Notes: generated from the letters alone by a model not told the origin. A stretch of 64,000 nucleotides of DNA from Isoetes taiwanensis (GCA_021234155.1 JAJEKV010000011.1:806001-870000); one strand, 5' to 3'; positions 12,000-23,084 are shown, numbered from the stretch's first letter. Translations and numbers: made by a program.

Positions 12000-13100
12000 C
12001 ACTCTCATCCTTTGGCACACCACCATTCTCCAATAATCACTAGTTGATTTAATGGTGTTCTCCTTGGCCATCTGAGATCGACTGGGCCACAAACTTTGCA
12101 CTTACATTTACATTCCTTGTGAACACCATGAGGATCTGTCCTCATATTATTGATGGCTTTGCCTTACAAATTCTAAATGCAAATGGTATTGGCAACAACA
12201 TGTCTCCCCTTTCTTTTAATTTTCTAATGTAGCTTGGCCCGGTTTCGCCAAAGCCTGGCGGGACATCTTCATATCTGGATGTTCCTTCTTGAAACCAAGA
12301 TATAGTTGAAACCGCACAATGAAAAATTTAGTTACTTTCTAAAAAAAAGAAAGAAAGAAAGCATTCAAAATGTATGGTTGAAACTATACATGTCATCTCT
12401 AGCGGATGAATAGGATGATCAATTTTCTCACCTTTATCATTCAAATGCTTCCTCACATGCTTCTTATAAGGTGATACTCACGGTATTTTCATCCCAATAC
12501 TTCCTTTGTGGCTATTTCTTCAATTTTGTGAAGGCATCTTTTCTTCTCTTCCTTCCAAACATTGACCGGGGGCCAACAGATTACGCAAAAATTCGTCTTC
12601 TAAATGCCATGGCAGCGTTTTTGTGGAATAGATAGAACCCTTGAAATTGCGTGATTGATTGATCCCGGGCCCAACAAAGGTGCCATTTGTAGAGTGCTCT
12701 TTCTTGCTTGCAAAATATCAGTTTTTCTTTGCATTTTTGGGGGCTGCATTGTCTCTCGAACATTGGAAATCATGGTATGCATTACAGCCGGGTTCTTGGG
12801 ATGCGGTAATTCTCCTTGCAATGGTAAATGTGTATTTTTCTTCAAAAGTCTTTGAAGAATTCTCCCTTTGTCTAAATCCTTTGAAACATTCCTCACAATG
12901 TGATTAAAAGAGTCGATTAGCTCTTTTGCCGACTCTTGCAACCTTCTATCACCGAGAAAATGTTTTCTCTTCTTCTCATTTGGTGCAATGTTTTCTTTTT
13001 TTCTTTAGTTTCAATCTCTTTCGGATTCTTTCTTCCTCTTGGCTTCAAAATCGGATAAATTCTCCTTTCCCGATCAGCAATGCTCTCGAATTAGAATTGG
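12000..13100 (-). pseudogene. Probable N-terminal exons of the HGKGEHDG-family gene
   Basis: The minus strand has protein-like pieces upstream of the recognised C-terminal half. One begins near 13040 with a lysine/arginine-rich EAKRKKES segment. At 12941-12600 a 113-codon frame follows (QESAKELIDSFNHIV, then KNTHLPLQGELPHP). Near 12140-12060 there is KECKCKCKVCGPVDLRWPRR, a cysteine cluster that might bind zinc. In the homologous copy at 44926-47757 the corresponding N-terminal part is also lysine-rich and precedes the DFAENY block, so assignment by position is reasonable. Direct sequence similarity between the two N-terminal parts is not obvious to me, and exon borders are not fixed. Confidence 0.35.
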
Positions 13101-13129
13101 GATTGGCATTGATTGAGAATTGCAAGTGA

Positions 13130-14600
13130 ATTATCACCATGAGAACAGATCAAAAGATTGAATTGGATTGGAATTGAAGACAGCCAGGAAAATCTCAATT
13201 AGGTGAAATCTTGAAAGAATGACCACCAAGAATTTCCCTCAAGAATCCGGCCATCTAGAAATCCCGCCAAACATGAAAAATTCATCTCCCAATTGGCGGG
13301 ATCATCCATGTCATCGATCCCTACCTCCACGGGATGATCCGTTCTATTTCTGGAGTAATCATCAAACGATGTCGTTGAACGAAAAAGCACTCGAGGGTAA
13401 AGCACCTAAAGCACTTACAGCACTTGTCCGGACAATGCTTTTTGGGTAGCATTACCATATTTACACCCCAATGCCCTAGACACATTATCAGTCCGTCTCG
13501 TTCAACTTTAAGCTCAGCTTAAATTAACGCTATGGATTAATAACATGTACCTTTTCAAATTGTAAAGCACAAGAACATGCTATCTCTTACGTCATCGACT
13601 TGTGTATCAATAGAGCGCCCATACACTCTATTTACACGCTTTACTGACTGCAAATAACACAAACAACGATTTCTTGATGCCACAATCTTTACTTGATTGA
13701 TCAATTCATCAAGTAATCAGCCTAGGCTTAGACCGAAGTCTAGCCTAGTTCTCACAATAGTGCACCTAGTGCAACATACATACATTAGAACCTTTCAATT
13801 TTGACTCCCAAAGACGATTCATTGTTTTAAACAAAAAGAAAGGAATTGTAGACAAATTGAATGTCCATCTTGTACGATTCCCCACATAAAGCAGAGCCCT
13901 TATGGACCCACCACTTGAGCCCCAGGCTCCCAACTGCCGCTTGTCAACACTCCCGAAGTGTTGGAATTGCAGCCTCACCCTAATCCCAGATTACGGCTGC
14001 TACTGGTCAAGAACACCAATCTTGCCAAAACTGCATATTCAGGAGTACAATACCAAGTATTGCACGAAAAGGCTCCCTAGGTTCTTTTAATATAGCTAGC
14101 TTAACTAGCTTGGGTACTATTCTAAGTTATCAACTGGGGAACATGAAGGAGACAATACCCTATAAGTGGTTGCAATACCCAGTACTGCCCTTGGCCTAGA
14201 CAAGTAATTGGGTAATGGTTCCAAATATATAAGTTATACAACTTATATACCCCTTTAAGCCATTAATGAAATTAATGTGGCTGATATTGGCGGTCGTGAT
14301 CGACCAGAAGCCCAAAACGCTTCTACGAAGCAAATCCGGAGCCTCTGGTCCCAAGTTCAACAAATCGATGGCTTCACCAAACCTTCCAAGATTTGGTGAG
14401 CATCAGATTTTGCCCCTGAGGTACTTGCTCGTCAATTTGAGATCAAACGGAGCTTTTCGGTTATACCCAAATTAGTCAATTGCGGGCTTGAAGAACTGCG
14501 CCTCCAGGTTCTCTACACTCTAAAAGCAGACCTTTGGGTTGAAGCTTGGCTCTAAGAGACCAAGCGAGGCAATGTACACCCAAGCCTTAATCTTCTTAGT
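13130..14600. other. Region without a recognisable gene
   Basis: No domain is recognised on either strand. Short frames at 13219-13449 and 13766-13978 lack family features. A small palindrome, ATAAGTTATACAACTTAT, lies at about 14230-14247. The word GCAATACC appears twice near 14050-14180. Composition and patchy short repeats suggest transposon-derived DNA. Confidence 0.4.
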
Positions 14601-14619
14601 GCAAGAAGGGAGTAGGTAT

Positions 14620-14900
14620 ATATCATCAGGGATGTGGTTTATCCAGGACAAATCTGCGATGGTTTTTTAGGGCTCCGGAATCAATACCCATCCCATCGAT
14701 CCCATCCGATCCCATGGCATCTTTGGGGATCCTCAACCCATGCCTCATTCAGCGCCGCTGCATGGCATACCCGCATGGATCCATGCCAATCTTTCATTAA
14801 ATCCACATTCTCTCATTCCCACCACATTGGTACAATCACATACAAAGGTACATCGGTACATGCCTCGAGACCACTCGAATCGGATCATTAAATACAAAAA
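14620..14900 (+). repeat. Left inverted-repeat arm of the array-bearing element
   Basis: This arm pairs with 23085-23395 on the opposite strand at roughly 80 percent identity by eye. The outer boundary fades near TATATATCATCAGGGATG, against TAGATATCATCTGGGATG in the other arm. Confidence 0.8.
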
Positions 14901-15278
14901 TAGATTTCAAGTTAGATATACCTTTCCCTTGGGATTCGGTCAATTTTGAAGAGGAAATTGAATTTCCCTATCGGTGTTACGGGTGATACTACGTTCCGCG
15001 CCAAAGGCGGGGACATCACCATTCATCCTCTAAGTCCGGCGATGGGGCGGACTCCGTGGATCGGATGTATTGCGGTGTGGTTATAGCTCCGTTTTGTATA
15101 GTTTTGAAAGATTAAAAGCAATTAACTAGTATCCCGCACGCCCATTTGAAGATTATCAAGTGAGTGATTTTCGTTGGTGCAGGTGGTTAATCCGGACATG
15201 GGTCCTTAGGTTGACATAGGTGGTTGATCCTGACATAGTCATTAGCTGTTTGTCTGGACTCTCAGTGTCTGTTATTGT

Positions 15279-15420
15279 GTGAAATTATTGTCATCAACAT
15301 TGGCTTGTTGTTGTAGATATTGGTGTAGTTATGGGCCAAAAGATTTGCGCAACCAAGCTCGGGAAGTAAAAAGCAAGACAACGAAGGCCCTTGTCGCTGA
15401 AGCCAAGAAAGATGATCCCG
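15279..15420 (+). CDS. Short coding-like fragment, unknown basic protein
   Basis: One frame reads CSYGPKDLRNQAREVKSKTTK then ALVAEAKKDDPDYKKRQRGMS, a basic, hydrophilic stretch that looks like real protein rather than chance sequence. It runs on into the opposite-strand frame described next without a stop until 15732. I do not recognise the family. It lies just inside the left arm of the inverted-repeat element, so it could be a captured gene fragment. No start context or splice site was established. Confidence 0.3.
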
Positions 15421-15421
15421 A

Positions 15422-15721
15422 CTACAAGAAAAGACAAAGGGGAATGAGTATCAGCAGGAAATCTGAATTCAGAGTTAGTACTGTCCGTGTTGCGCTGCTG
15501 GCACTTGCAGGGGCTTCAATATCTTCGAGATTGACAAGATTGACTGGGATTTGCCGAATTGGGGAGCTGGGCTCTCCCATATCAGAATCTGGTAACTTTT
15601 CCTTAGGCTTCACAGGAGCATCAATACATACTTCCAGTGTGATTTTGTCTGTAGCTTCTGTCAATTTGGTCACAGGAGTCGAAGGAGATGTCGGCTCTAC
15701 TGGATTAACCTTAAAGGACAT
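15422..15721 (-). CDS. Open frame of 99 codons adjoining the array, unknown
   Basis: The minus strand is open for 99 codons. It starts MSFKVNPVEPTSPSTPVTKL and continues with KITLEVCIDAPVKPKEKLPD, GEPSSPIRQIPVNLVNLED and ASASSATRTVLTLNSDFLL. The low-complexity Pro/Ser/Glu make-up and coherent amino-acid usage suggest a former exon, and the + strand of the same DNA is also open. The first codons (MSFKVN) lie inside the first unit of the 26-bp tandem array, so the array may have arisen by amplification of a piece at this exon edge. Function is unknown. Confidence 0.3.
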   Translation of the reverse strand: MSFKVNPVEPTSPSTPVTKLTEATDKITLEVCIDAPVKPKEKLPDSDMGEPSSPIRQIPVNLVNLEDIEAPASASSATRTVLTLNSDFLLILIPLCLFL

Positions 15722-16034
15722 TTGTCTTGAATAACCTTAGAGGACCTATGACCTGATTAACCTTAGAGGACATGTGTCCTGAATAACCTTAAAGGACCTA
15801 TGTCCTGATTAACCTTATAGGACATTTGTCCTGATTAACCTTAAAGGACCTATGTCATGATTAACCTTAAAGGACATTTGTCTTGAATAACCATATAGGA
15901 CCTATGTCCTGATTAACCTTAGAGGACATGTGTCCTGAATAACCATATAGGACCTATGTCCCGATTAACCTTAGAGGACCTATGTCCTAATTAACCTCAA
16001 GGGACATGTGTCCTGATTAACCTTAGAGGACCTA
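15702..16034. repeat. 26-bp tandem array, left part (about 13 units)
   Basis: Units of 26 bp are built from a short dyad (GGACATTTGTCC, GGACATGTGTCC or GGACCTATGTCC) followed by TGATTAACCTTA or TGAATAACC. The array is cut at 16034, where the CACTA-like element begins, and resumes at 20992 in register. Confidence 0.95.
16032..16034. other. Target-site duplication CTA, left copy
   Basis: CTA directly precedes the CACAAC terminus. In the undisturbed array the local text is GGACCTATGTCC, and the right part of the array restarts with CTATGTCC at 20992. CTA is therefore the duplicated trinucleotide. Confidence 0.85.
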
Positions 16035-16079
16035 CACAACGAAAAAGGTGCTCACATCCCCTGGAAAATCCCCCATTAA

Positions 16080-16530
16080 AGAACCGGGGGACTCGAGAGA
16101 AATGGGTTATTTTCTTTGCAATAGGGAATTCTTGAACAAAAGGGTATATCGTATGGGGGGAGATTAGTAGAAATGGGGATTATTGTAGAGAAAGGGCATA
16201 TCCGAATGGGGAATTAATAGAAATAGGGATTACAAATGCACATTGGGGTATTTTGAAGAAAGGGGATTGAGTCAAAAGGGAATTTGCTAACGGTTTGGGG
16301 TAATTTCAAGAAAAGGGGACTGGTTCAAAAAAGGAATTTGCAAATGGTTGGGGTATTTTTAAGAAAGGGGATTGGTTCAAAAGTTTAATTTACAAATGGA
16401 TTGGAGTATCTCCAAATAAAAGAGGATTGAATGAAAGGGGAATTACCAAACAAACAGAGAATTGCAATAAATACCAGGGTATTTTCAAGGAAAAGGGTAT
16501 TTTCAATTAAAAATAATTTCAAAATACCAT
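16080..16530. repeat. Left subterminal repeats of the CACTA-like element
   Basis: This region is dense in variants of GGGGATTG, GGGTATTTT, AAGAAAGGGGATT and GGTTCAAAAG. The matching right subterminal region at 20140-20345 has TTGAAACAGGGTATGTTATT repeats, and 20760-20990 again has GGGTATT words. Such repeats are the usual transposase-binding zones of CACTA elements. Confidence 0.6.
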
Positions 16531-16536
16531 CTACTT

Positions 16537-16935
16537 TCAAAATATTGAATGGTCATATGTAAGTGGTCGGATCAGCTCATAAGCTAGAACCTTACCTTCA
16601 TGATGTGGAATAGGAATGAATTTCTGGACTAAACAGTTGATAAACTCTATCTTCAAAGAGGTCTCATCCAAAGAAAGAACCCATGCTTCTGTGAGTGGCT
16701 CCTTACCATGTAGGGAGAAGCACACTGCAGTGTAATAGCTCTTGAGCTCTCCTTCACACTCATGGACAAATATTGACGTTATGGTGCACTTGGAGTCCTC
16801 TGTTGACACATAATCTCCTTCTTTGTAAAAAATACCATTGTAAAATACTTTGTTGAACTTGAAAGCCTTCCTTTGCATAAGAGTTCTATCATGCAAGCCA
16901 TTCAACGCCATCACACCACTCAAGTCGATTATCAC
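16537..16935 (-). CDS. 132-codon open frame, unknown
   Basis: A frame opening with MIIDLSGVMALNGLHDRT continues with VFYNGIFYKEGDYVSTED, TITSIFVHECEGELKSYYT and EAWVLSLDETSLKIEF. It is one of the longer uninterrupted frames in the window and its residue usage looks protein-like. The YKEGDYV segment is reminiscent of the start of a BAH-type fold, but this is only an impression. It lies just inside the left subterminal repeats of the CACTA-like element, so it may be an element gene or a captured exon. Confidence 0.35.
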   Translation of the reverse strand: MIIDLSGVMALNGLHDRTLMQRKAFKFNKVFYNGIFYKEGDYVSTEDSKCTITSIFVHECEGELKSYYTAVCFSLHGKEPLTEAWVLSLDETSLKIEFINCLVQKFIPIPHHEGKVLAYELIRPLTYDHSIF

Positions 16936-17002
16936 TCAAGTTGGAATCATTCAGATATGATTTTCTTTCTGTTCATTGCAGGTGCATATGAGTTATGAAC
17001 GG

Positions 17003-17032
17003 TAAAGCCCACCTCCACATCAAATTTGCTAA
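17003..17032. repeat. Short duplicated block GGTAAAGCCCACCTC
   Basis: A block of about 28 bp starting GGTAAAGCCCACCTCCACATC recurs at about 18820-18848 with one inserted C. The second copy lies at the end of the lectin fragment, so the duplication may mark a junction of captured sequence. Confidence 0.6.
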
Positions 17033-18439
17033 GTTTAGGGCTAGCCTTTGTTATGTCTAAAAATTGAGCCTCTTCTGCGCATAAAAAAGCTGATTTCCTA
17101 CAATTTCTTTTACCAATTTATCTACTCTAGACATCTAGATTCTTTGCTCTATCTTTGTCTTGTACTCGAAATTTATTTTCCCATGTTTGATTCCAAGTTT
17201 GACTTATTGTGCCTTGATCGTGGCTGCAAGGTTGATGAATGTACTTTAATTTCTTCTAAATAATGTCACGGAGCTTGCTTTGGATTTCTTAAGTGTTGGT
17301 TATATGTCGCTTTGGCTGGAGCAAGGCTCTCACCCTTGATTTTTTTTAGTACACATGAATTGGCCCATTTGTTGCTTGACTATGCTAGATCTAAGTTGTG
17401 TCTATTTATTCCTTAGATGAAATTGGACATGTATCGTTGGGGAACAAAAAATACGATGTTTGTGATCTTGATTCACTCATTTATTAATCGTTTTTTCCTA
17501 ACAGTTTAACTCTTATCAGGGTCTCCCTTATTGTTTAACTGCATATGCAATGTTTTATTGCACCATTGTACCATTTTGGCAAGGGATCAGTTAATGCGCA
17601 CTTGTTTGTTACTATGATCATAGCTTCTGAATCCTTTGGTTAACTTCTCTGCATGACAGTAAGACAAAGTGCCAAAATATCTTATCTTTGTACTTATCTT
17701 TGGGCTGGCTCTCACTACTGCCTGACGTTCAACTTAATTGCCTTCTTTATTATGGACAGAGATCTTGTTTGTGTTACTCTGGCACTTGGTGTGCATGCAA
17801 TCTGGTAGAGCATGACCCTCACCTAGTGATGTTCATGAACTTGGCTTGGAAATTGTTTCCACCATTGTTAATGGTAAAATAAATAATAACATGGTAACCA
17901 TTATTTTTTGTTTTTTCGACATTTGCAACTTTATCAATATTGAAAGTAAGAAAATCGAATTGCTCTAATTTTAACCTAACAGCAGACGAAACCATGTCCG
18001 GTTACCGGAACCCCGAGTATGAGACTATCTACAGCTATCTTTCCAAGGATGGTTCTGGATAGTTGAATGGCCGTTAGCATTTTCCGCTGATATAATCATG
18101 ATTGTGACAGGTGAGCCTGTTGGCAGACTGATCCAGGTAACTTTACTGATTAAGCAAATGCCGGATTTCCATATGGTGACGAAACCCTAGCACTACGACA
18201 AAGCCTAAACCGAGATGACTTCCTACAGATGACGGCGGATCGTGGCTTGATTCGGAACAAATTCCTCACAATAATCATGATATACAAACCGTTGCTTACG
18301 CGGTTCATAGTGACAAATTTGATTCGTAACTAATCTCATGTTTTGTCTTAATCGGTCTTGTAATCCATACACAGGGTTTTGCTATGGCGCTAACTATGAT
18401 AGTATATCTACGGATCTATTAGGGTTTGTATTGGTCTAT

Positions 18440-18720
18440 AAATATTATATGTTACTGCCTTATTCTTCATCTCAAGTTGCATCTGAAGCATGAGCAAAGC
18501 GTGCACTGAGGGCCGTAATAAGGGCCATACCGGGGCGGTTTTGAGTTTCTTTGGTATCAGGAAATTTATACCAAGACTTCAGCCATGCAGCAAGATCTCA
18601 AAGGGTGTGGATGCATCTACTAGCAACATAGATATTGTGGCCCTGTCTAATTCTATTGAAGATGACGATTTTGAAGATGACATTCAGCCAAATCAGGTCT
18701 CCCCTTATATTTAGAATTTA
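18440..18720 (+). CDS. Possible first exon with upstream TATA box, unknown
   Basis: A TATA-like TCTATAAATATT lies at about 18437-18448. An ATG at 18490 opens 74 codons: MSKACTEGRNKGHTGAV, then FFGIRKFIPRLQPCSKIS, then an acidic SIEDDDFEDDIQPNQV. The frame is hydrophilic with an acidic end. It could be the start of an element gene whose later exons are at 19.6-19.95 kb. I do not recognise the product. Confidence 0.3.
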
Positions 18721-18834
18721 AATCTCACACCATTGCTATTGAATCTACTTTCATACTCTCTAAGTATGTTGAACATGTTGGTAAATTTAAGTTTATACTC
18801 TCTTTGTCTTGGAGGTTAGGTAAAGCCCACCTCC

Positions 18835-19345
18835 CACATCAAATTGGCATTACATGTGGCGGTGTGCCATGATAAACCGTGATTCTCGAGAGGCAGATTT
18901 AGACTAGCAAAAGACGGGCTTGGAGATGGTGATGGACTGGCCTGTGTATCAGACCAAAAACCCCATGAATATATGTCATGATATTCATAACCACCTTCAG
19001 TGCCTTATCCAAATCCTGCATAAATCTTAGTTGCATTCAACACCCCACATATGTCTACTACAACAGAGATCAAGGGCTTGGAACAGAAAGATGAAGAAGA
19101 ATTAGAAACACAAACATCCAATGTTTTATTGCTACCATGGTAGGCAACCCAAGCCTGGATGTTGTAACCGCCGCATCCAGATCCAGCCGGAAAGGTTGTA
19201 TGGTTTGATGGAGGTAGTATTGGTAACATCAACACCCACATGGTTGTTGTTTATGTCACTCCATGGAGATTCAGAATTTTGATATGTATCAAACTCCACT
19301 GCTACAAATTGACCATGATGCTTAATAACTCTATCGGGGTTGCAC
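18835..19345 (-). pseudogene. Captured legume-type (L-type) lectin domain fragment
   Basis: The minus strand encodes a lectin_legB-like piece. In order it shows HHGQFVAVEFDTYQNSE, then DINNNHVGVDV, then SIKPYNLSGW, then NIQAWVAYHGSNKTLDV, then SKPLISVVVDICGVLNATK, IYAGFG and, after a frame change, YEYHDIYSWGF. These match conserved lectin features: the VEFDT strand, the D..NNHVGID metal-binding loop, the W-Y-D/H-G-S strand, the VDLS.VL region and the final WSF strand. A proline/serine linker (ASPSPSPSPSF) follows, as in L-type lectin receptor kinases. Frame changes near 19170 and 19010 make it a pseudogene. It lies wholly inside the CACTA-like element and no kinase domain is present. Confidence 0.8.
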
Positions 19346-19599
19346 GAAGTTCACGCAGCCCACCTTCATAGACTTGCAAGGTATAGGTATCTTTGTATAA
19401 AAGGAATTTTTTGAAGTTAAAGGCTTGATCATGCATTCATGGCATTTCCTACATGATCTTGTCTTTTAATCCACAATTTCAGCAATTTTTAGTCCACAAT
19501 TTCAGTAATTGTACAATGTAGGAGGAATTGTTCTTCATACTCATTTTTTATCTTTAAGTTCATACTTGGTCTTGACTTGCTTTTATTTGTTCGTTTCAG

Positions 19600-20000
19600 A
19601 GGAAGAGGAGGAGAATGTTGTGTCTTCTCAAGAGAAGTATGCAATCCATGTGAACACCTTGGAGTTAAGGTAAAAAACGTCTATCAATGTGATTAAAATC
19701 TGAAATTTGAGTATGCTTGCATTCTTTTTAATATGTTGTCTTTTTGCAGTGTGAAGGAAAAAGAGGCTGTATGCATGTTCCTTCTGAAAATCTCGAACAT
19801 GGATCAAATGTATTCTCAATTGAACAAGTTTATGGCAGAGAAGAACAAAGCAAGGCAGCGAACGTTCATAGGTACTAAGAGAACTGCACAAGCACATAAG
19901 TTGGACTTAGTGGTAGAGTACTTGTTGAGCAAAAACTCTCAGTTAACTGCTAGGAAACAGTACCGACAAAGTAATTTTGTGTATCAAATTTGTTTCTTGA
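19600..20000 (+). pseudogene. Two exon-like pieces with splice sites, unknown coiled protein
   Basis: After a TTTCAG acceptor near 19600 an acidic exon reads EEEENVVSSQEKYAIHVNTLEL and ends at AAG followed by GTAAAAAACG. The intron closes with TCTTTTTGCAG at 19749. The next exon reads VKEKEAVCMFLLKISNMDQM, YSQLNKFMAEKNKARQRTF and AQAHKLDLVVEYLLSKNSQL. The content suggests a helical, possibly coiled-coil protein. Such acidic helical products occur among CACTA accessory genes, but I cannot assign it. Confidence 0.35.
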
Positions 20001-20139
20001 AATCTGATCAGTTGTTACTGTTGTTTTTGAAAATAATGAGAAATCTTATCAATTTGTTGCTGGTTCAATTTGTTACTTATCAACGTATTTTTGAAATGGG
20101 TATTATCTTACAAATGTATAACAGGGCATTTTCTTATGA

Positions 20140-20345
20140 ATGACAATAGGGTATTATCTCACCTAAATGATAATGTGGTTATTTGAAGAACGTAACATGG
20201 TATGTTATTTGAAACAGGGTATGTTATTTGGAATGGGGTATTATTTGTAACAGGGTGTTATTTGAAACAGGGCATGTATTTGAAACAGGGTATGTTATTT
20301 GTAAAAGGTATTATTTGTAAAGTGGTATTATTTTGGTATGATCCG
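20140..20345. repeat. Right subterminal repeats of the CACTA-like element
   Basis: About six imperfect copies of a TTTGAAACAGGGTATGTTA-type unit occur in roughly 200 bases, alternating with TTATTTGTAACAGGG variants. Confidence 0.65.
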
Positions 20346-20960
20346 AAATAGGGTATTCCTTGAAACATGGATGAAATTATTTTTTGTGACGTATAAAATT
20401 ACAAAAACACGATTTTTGGGAAAAACGATTTTCAGATTTAACACTCGCCGGTCGGAAAAAAATTTCACGTTAAAGTTTAAACCTTCTGTTTTAAAAAACT
20501 TTTTTGGGGCAAAGCCACGCCTTTTTTTTTTTTTTTATTTTTTTGGCGTCCTAGGCTACATTGAAACAGTGAAATGAAGGTTTTCGCTTTACGAATTTTT
20601 TTTTTTTTTTTGAATTTGGATTGGGTTTCAAGTGAAACTGAAAGGTTTTCATGACGGAAATTTTTTCGAAAATTTTGACGTATTTTTTAAACGGCCAAAT
20701 TTGTGCCAGATCAAACGAAAAAATGTGACACGATAAAACGATACAAGATGGAACCTATCCCCTTGAACAGGTATTATCTCTTATTAATGATTGTGGTATG
20801 AATTCACATTCTTTGAATGGGGGAGACACTTTTAATAGGGTATTAACATGCAAATGAGGAAAAGGGGATTGTGGCCAAATACCTCGATTCCAAAAATACA
20901 TTTTATCCCCTGTTGTTTCACAGAAAAGGGGGATTTCATAGGTATTTTTTGGGGGTATTT
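20345..20960. other. AT-rich stretch with poly-T runs
   Basis: No gene is seen. Long T runs occur at about 20523-20542 and 20597-20613, and GGGTATT words reappear at the right edge of the CACTA-like element. Confidence 0.5.
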
Positions 20961-20991
20961 CTTAGGGTATTGGAGCACCTTTTTTGTTGTG

Positions 20992-22990
20992 CTATGTCCT
21001 GATTAACCTTAAAGGCCATTTGTCCTGATTAACCTTAGAGGACCTATGTCCTGATTAACCTTAAAGGACATTTGTTCGAATAACCATATAGGACCTATGT
21101 GTCCCGATTAGCCTTTAAAGGACATTTGTCCCGAATAACCTTTAAAGGACCTATGTCCCGATTAACCTTAGAGGACATTTGTCCCCGATTAACCTTGAAG
21201 GACATTTGTCCTGAATAACCATATAGGACCTATGTCCTGATTAGCCTTAAAGGACATTTGTCCTGAATAACCTTAAAGGACCTATGTCCTGATTAACCTT
21301 AGAGGACATTTGTCCTGATTAACCTTAAAGGACCTATGTCCTGATTAACCTTGAAGGACATTTGTCTTGAATAACCTTAGAGGACCTATGACCTGATTAA
21401 CCTTAGAGGACATGTGTCCTGAATAACCTTAAAGGACCTATGTCCTGATTAACCTTTAGAGGACATTTGTCCCGGATTAACCTTAAAGGACCTATGTCCT
21501 GATTAACCTTAAAGGCCATGTGTCCTGAATAACCATATATGACCTATGTTCTGATTAACCTTAGAGGACATGTGTCCTGAATAACCATATAGGACCTATG
21601 TCCTGATTAACCTCAAGGGACATGTGTCCTGATTAACCTTAGAGGACCTATGTCCTGATTAACCTCAAGGGACATGTGTCCTGATTAACCTTAGAGGACC
21701 TATGTCCTGATTAACCTTAAAGGCCATTTGTCCTGATTAACCTTAGAGGACCTATGTTCTGATTAACCTTGAAGGACATTTGTCCTGAATAACCATATAG
21801 GACCTATGTCCTGATTAACCTTAAAGGACATTTGTCCTGAATAACCTTAAAGGACCTATGTCTTGATTAACCTTAGAGGACATTTGTCCTGATTAACCTT
21901 AAAGGACCTATGTCCTGATTAACCTTAAAGGACATTTATCCTGAATAACCTTAAAGGACCTATGTCCTGATTAACCTTAAAGGACATTTGTCCTGATTAA
22001 CCTTAGAGGACCTATGTCCTGACTAACCTTAAAGGCCATTTGTCTTGAATAACCATATAGGACCTATGTCCTGATTAACCTTAAAGGACATTTGTCTTGA
22101 ATAACCATATAGGACCTATGTCCTGATTAACCTTAGAGGACATGTGTCCTGAATAACCATATAGGACCTATGTCCTGATTAGCCTTAAAGGACATTTGTC
22201 CTGAATAACCTTAAAGGACCTATGTCCTGATTAACCTTAGAGGACATGTGTCCTGAATAACCTTAAAGGACCTATGTCCTGATTAACCTTAGAGGACATG
22301 TGTCCTGATTAACCTTAGAGGACCTATGTCCTGATTAACCTTAAAGGCCATTTGTCTTGACTAACTATACAGGACCTATGTCCTGATTAATCTTAGAGGA
22401 CATTTGTCCTGAATAACCTTAAAGGACCTGTCTTGTCCTGTCTTGAATAACCATATAGGACCTATGTCTTGATTAATCTTGAAGGACATTTGTCTTGAAT
22501 AACCATATAGGACCTATGACCTGATTAACCTTAGAGGACATTTGTCCTGAATAACCTTAAAGGACCTATGTCCTGATTAACCTTAAAGGACATTTGTCCT
22601 GATTAACCTTAGAGGACCTATGTCATGATTAACCTTAAAGGCCATTTGTCTTGAATAACCCTATAGGACCTATGTCCTGATTAACCTTAAAGGACATTTG
22701 TCCTGAATAACCATATAGGACCTATGTCCTGATTAACCTTAATGGACATTTGTCCTGATTAACCTTAAAGGACCTATGTCCTGATTAACCTTAAAGGACA
22801 TTTGTCCTGATTAACCTTAGAGGACCTATGTCCTGATTAACCTTAAAGGACATTTGTCTTGATTAACCTTATAGGACCTATGTCCTGATTAACCTTAAAG
22901 GACATTTGTCCTGATTAACCTTATAGGACCTATGTCCTGATTAACCTTAGAGGATATTTGTCCTCAATAACCATGTCCTGATTAACCTTG
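20992..22990. repeat. 26-bp tandem array, right part (about 77 units)
   Basis: The same 26-bp units as at 15702-16034 continue in register after the CTA target duplication. Units alternate between ATTTGTCC, ATGTGTCC and CTATGTCC cores and between GATTAACCTTA and GAATAACCATA linkers. This suggests higher-order amplification of two- or four-unit blocks. The array ends in a decayed unit near 22990. Confidence 0.95.
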
Positions 22991-23084
22991 TTTTTTATAC
23001 CACTTATTTATTTAAAGGAGTGCACTTAATTAAAACATTGTACTAAATTTTAGGTTAGTTGGCCAATCTAATCATGACCTAGTA

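Larger units (their letters stand above)
16035..20991. mobile_element. CACTA-like (En/Spm-type) DNA element, non-autonomous, with captured gene pieces
   Basis: The element is 4957 bp. Its left end reads CACAACGAAAAAGGTGCTC. The reverse complement of its right end reads CACAACAAAAAAGGTGCTC, one mismatch in 19. A 3-bp CTA target duplication flanks it, as expected for the CACTA superfamily, although the terminus is CACAA rather than CACTA. Subterminal regions of several hundred bases hold degenerate repeats of GGGTATT and GGGGATT, which is typical of this superfamily. No Tnp2-type transposase is recognised. Inside are a lectin-domain fragment on the minus strand, an exon-like pair near 19.6-19.95 kb and some unknown frames. 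It inserted into the 26-bp array and is younger than it. Confidence 0.85.

Noticed and set aside
16537-16935. Assignment as a BAH-domain protein
   Set aside because: Only a short YKEGDYV-like stretch suggests it, so I left the frame as unknown.
15702-22990. CRISPR-like regular array
   Set aside because: Units are contiguous 26-bp repeats with no unique spacers and the context is a plant nuclear genome.
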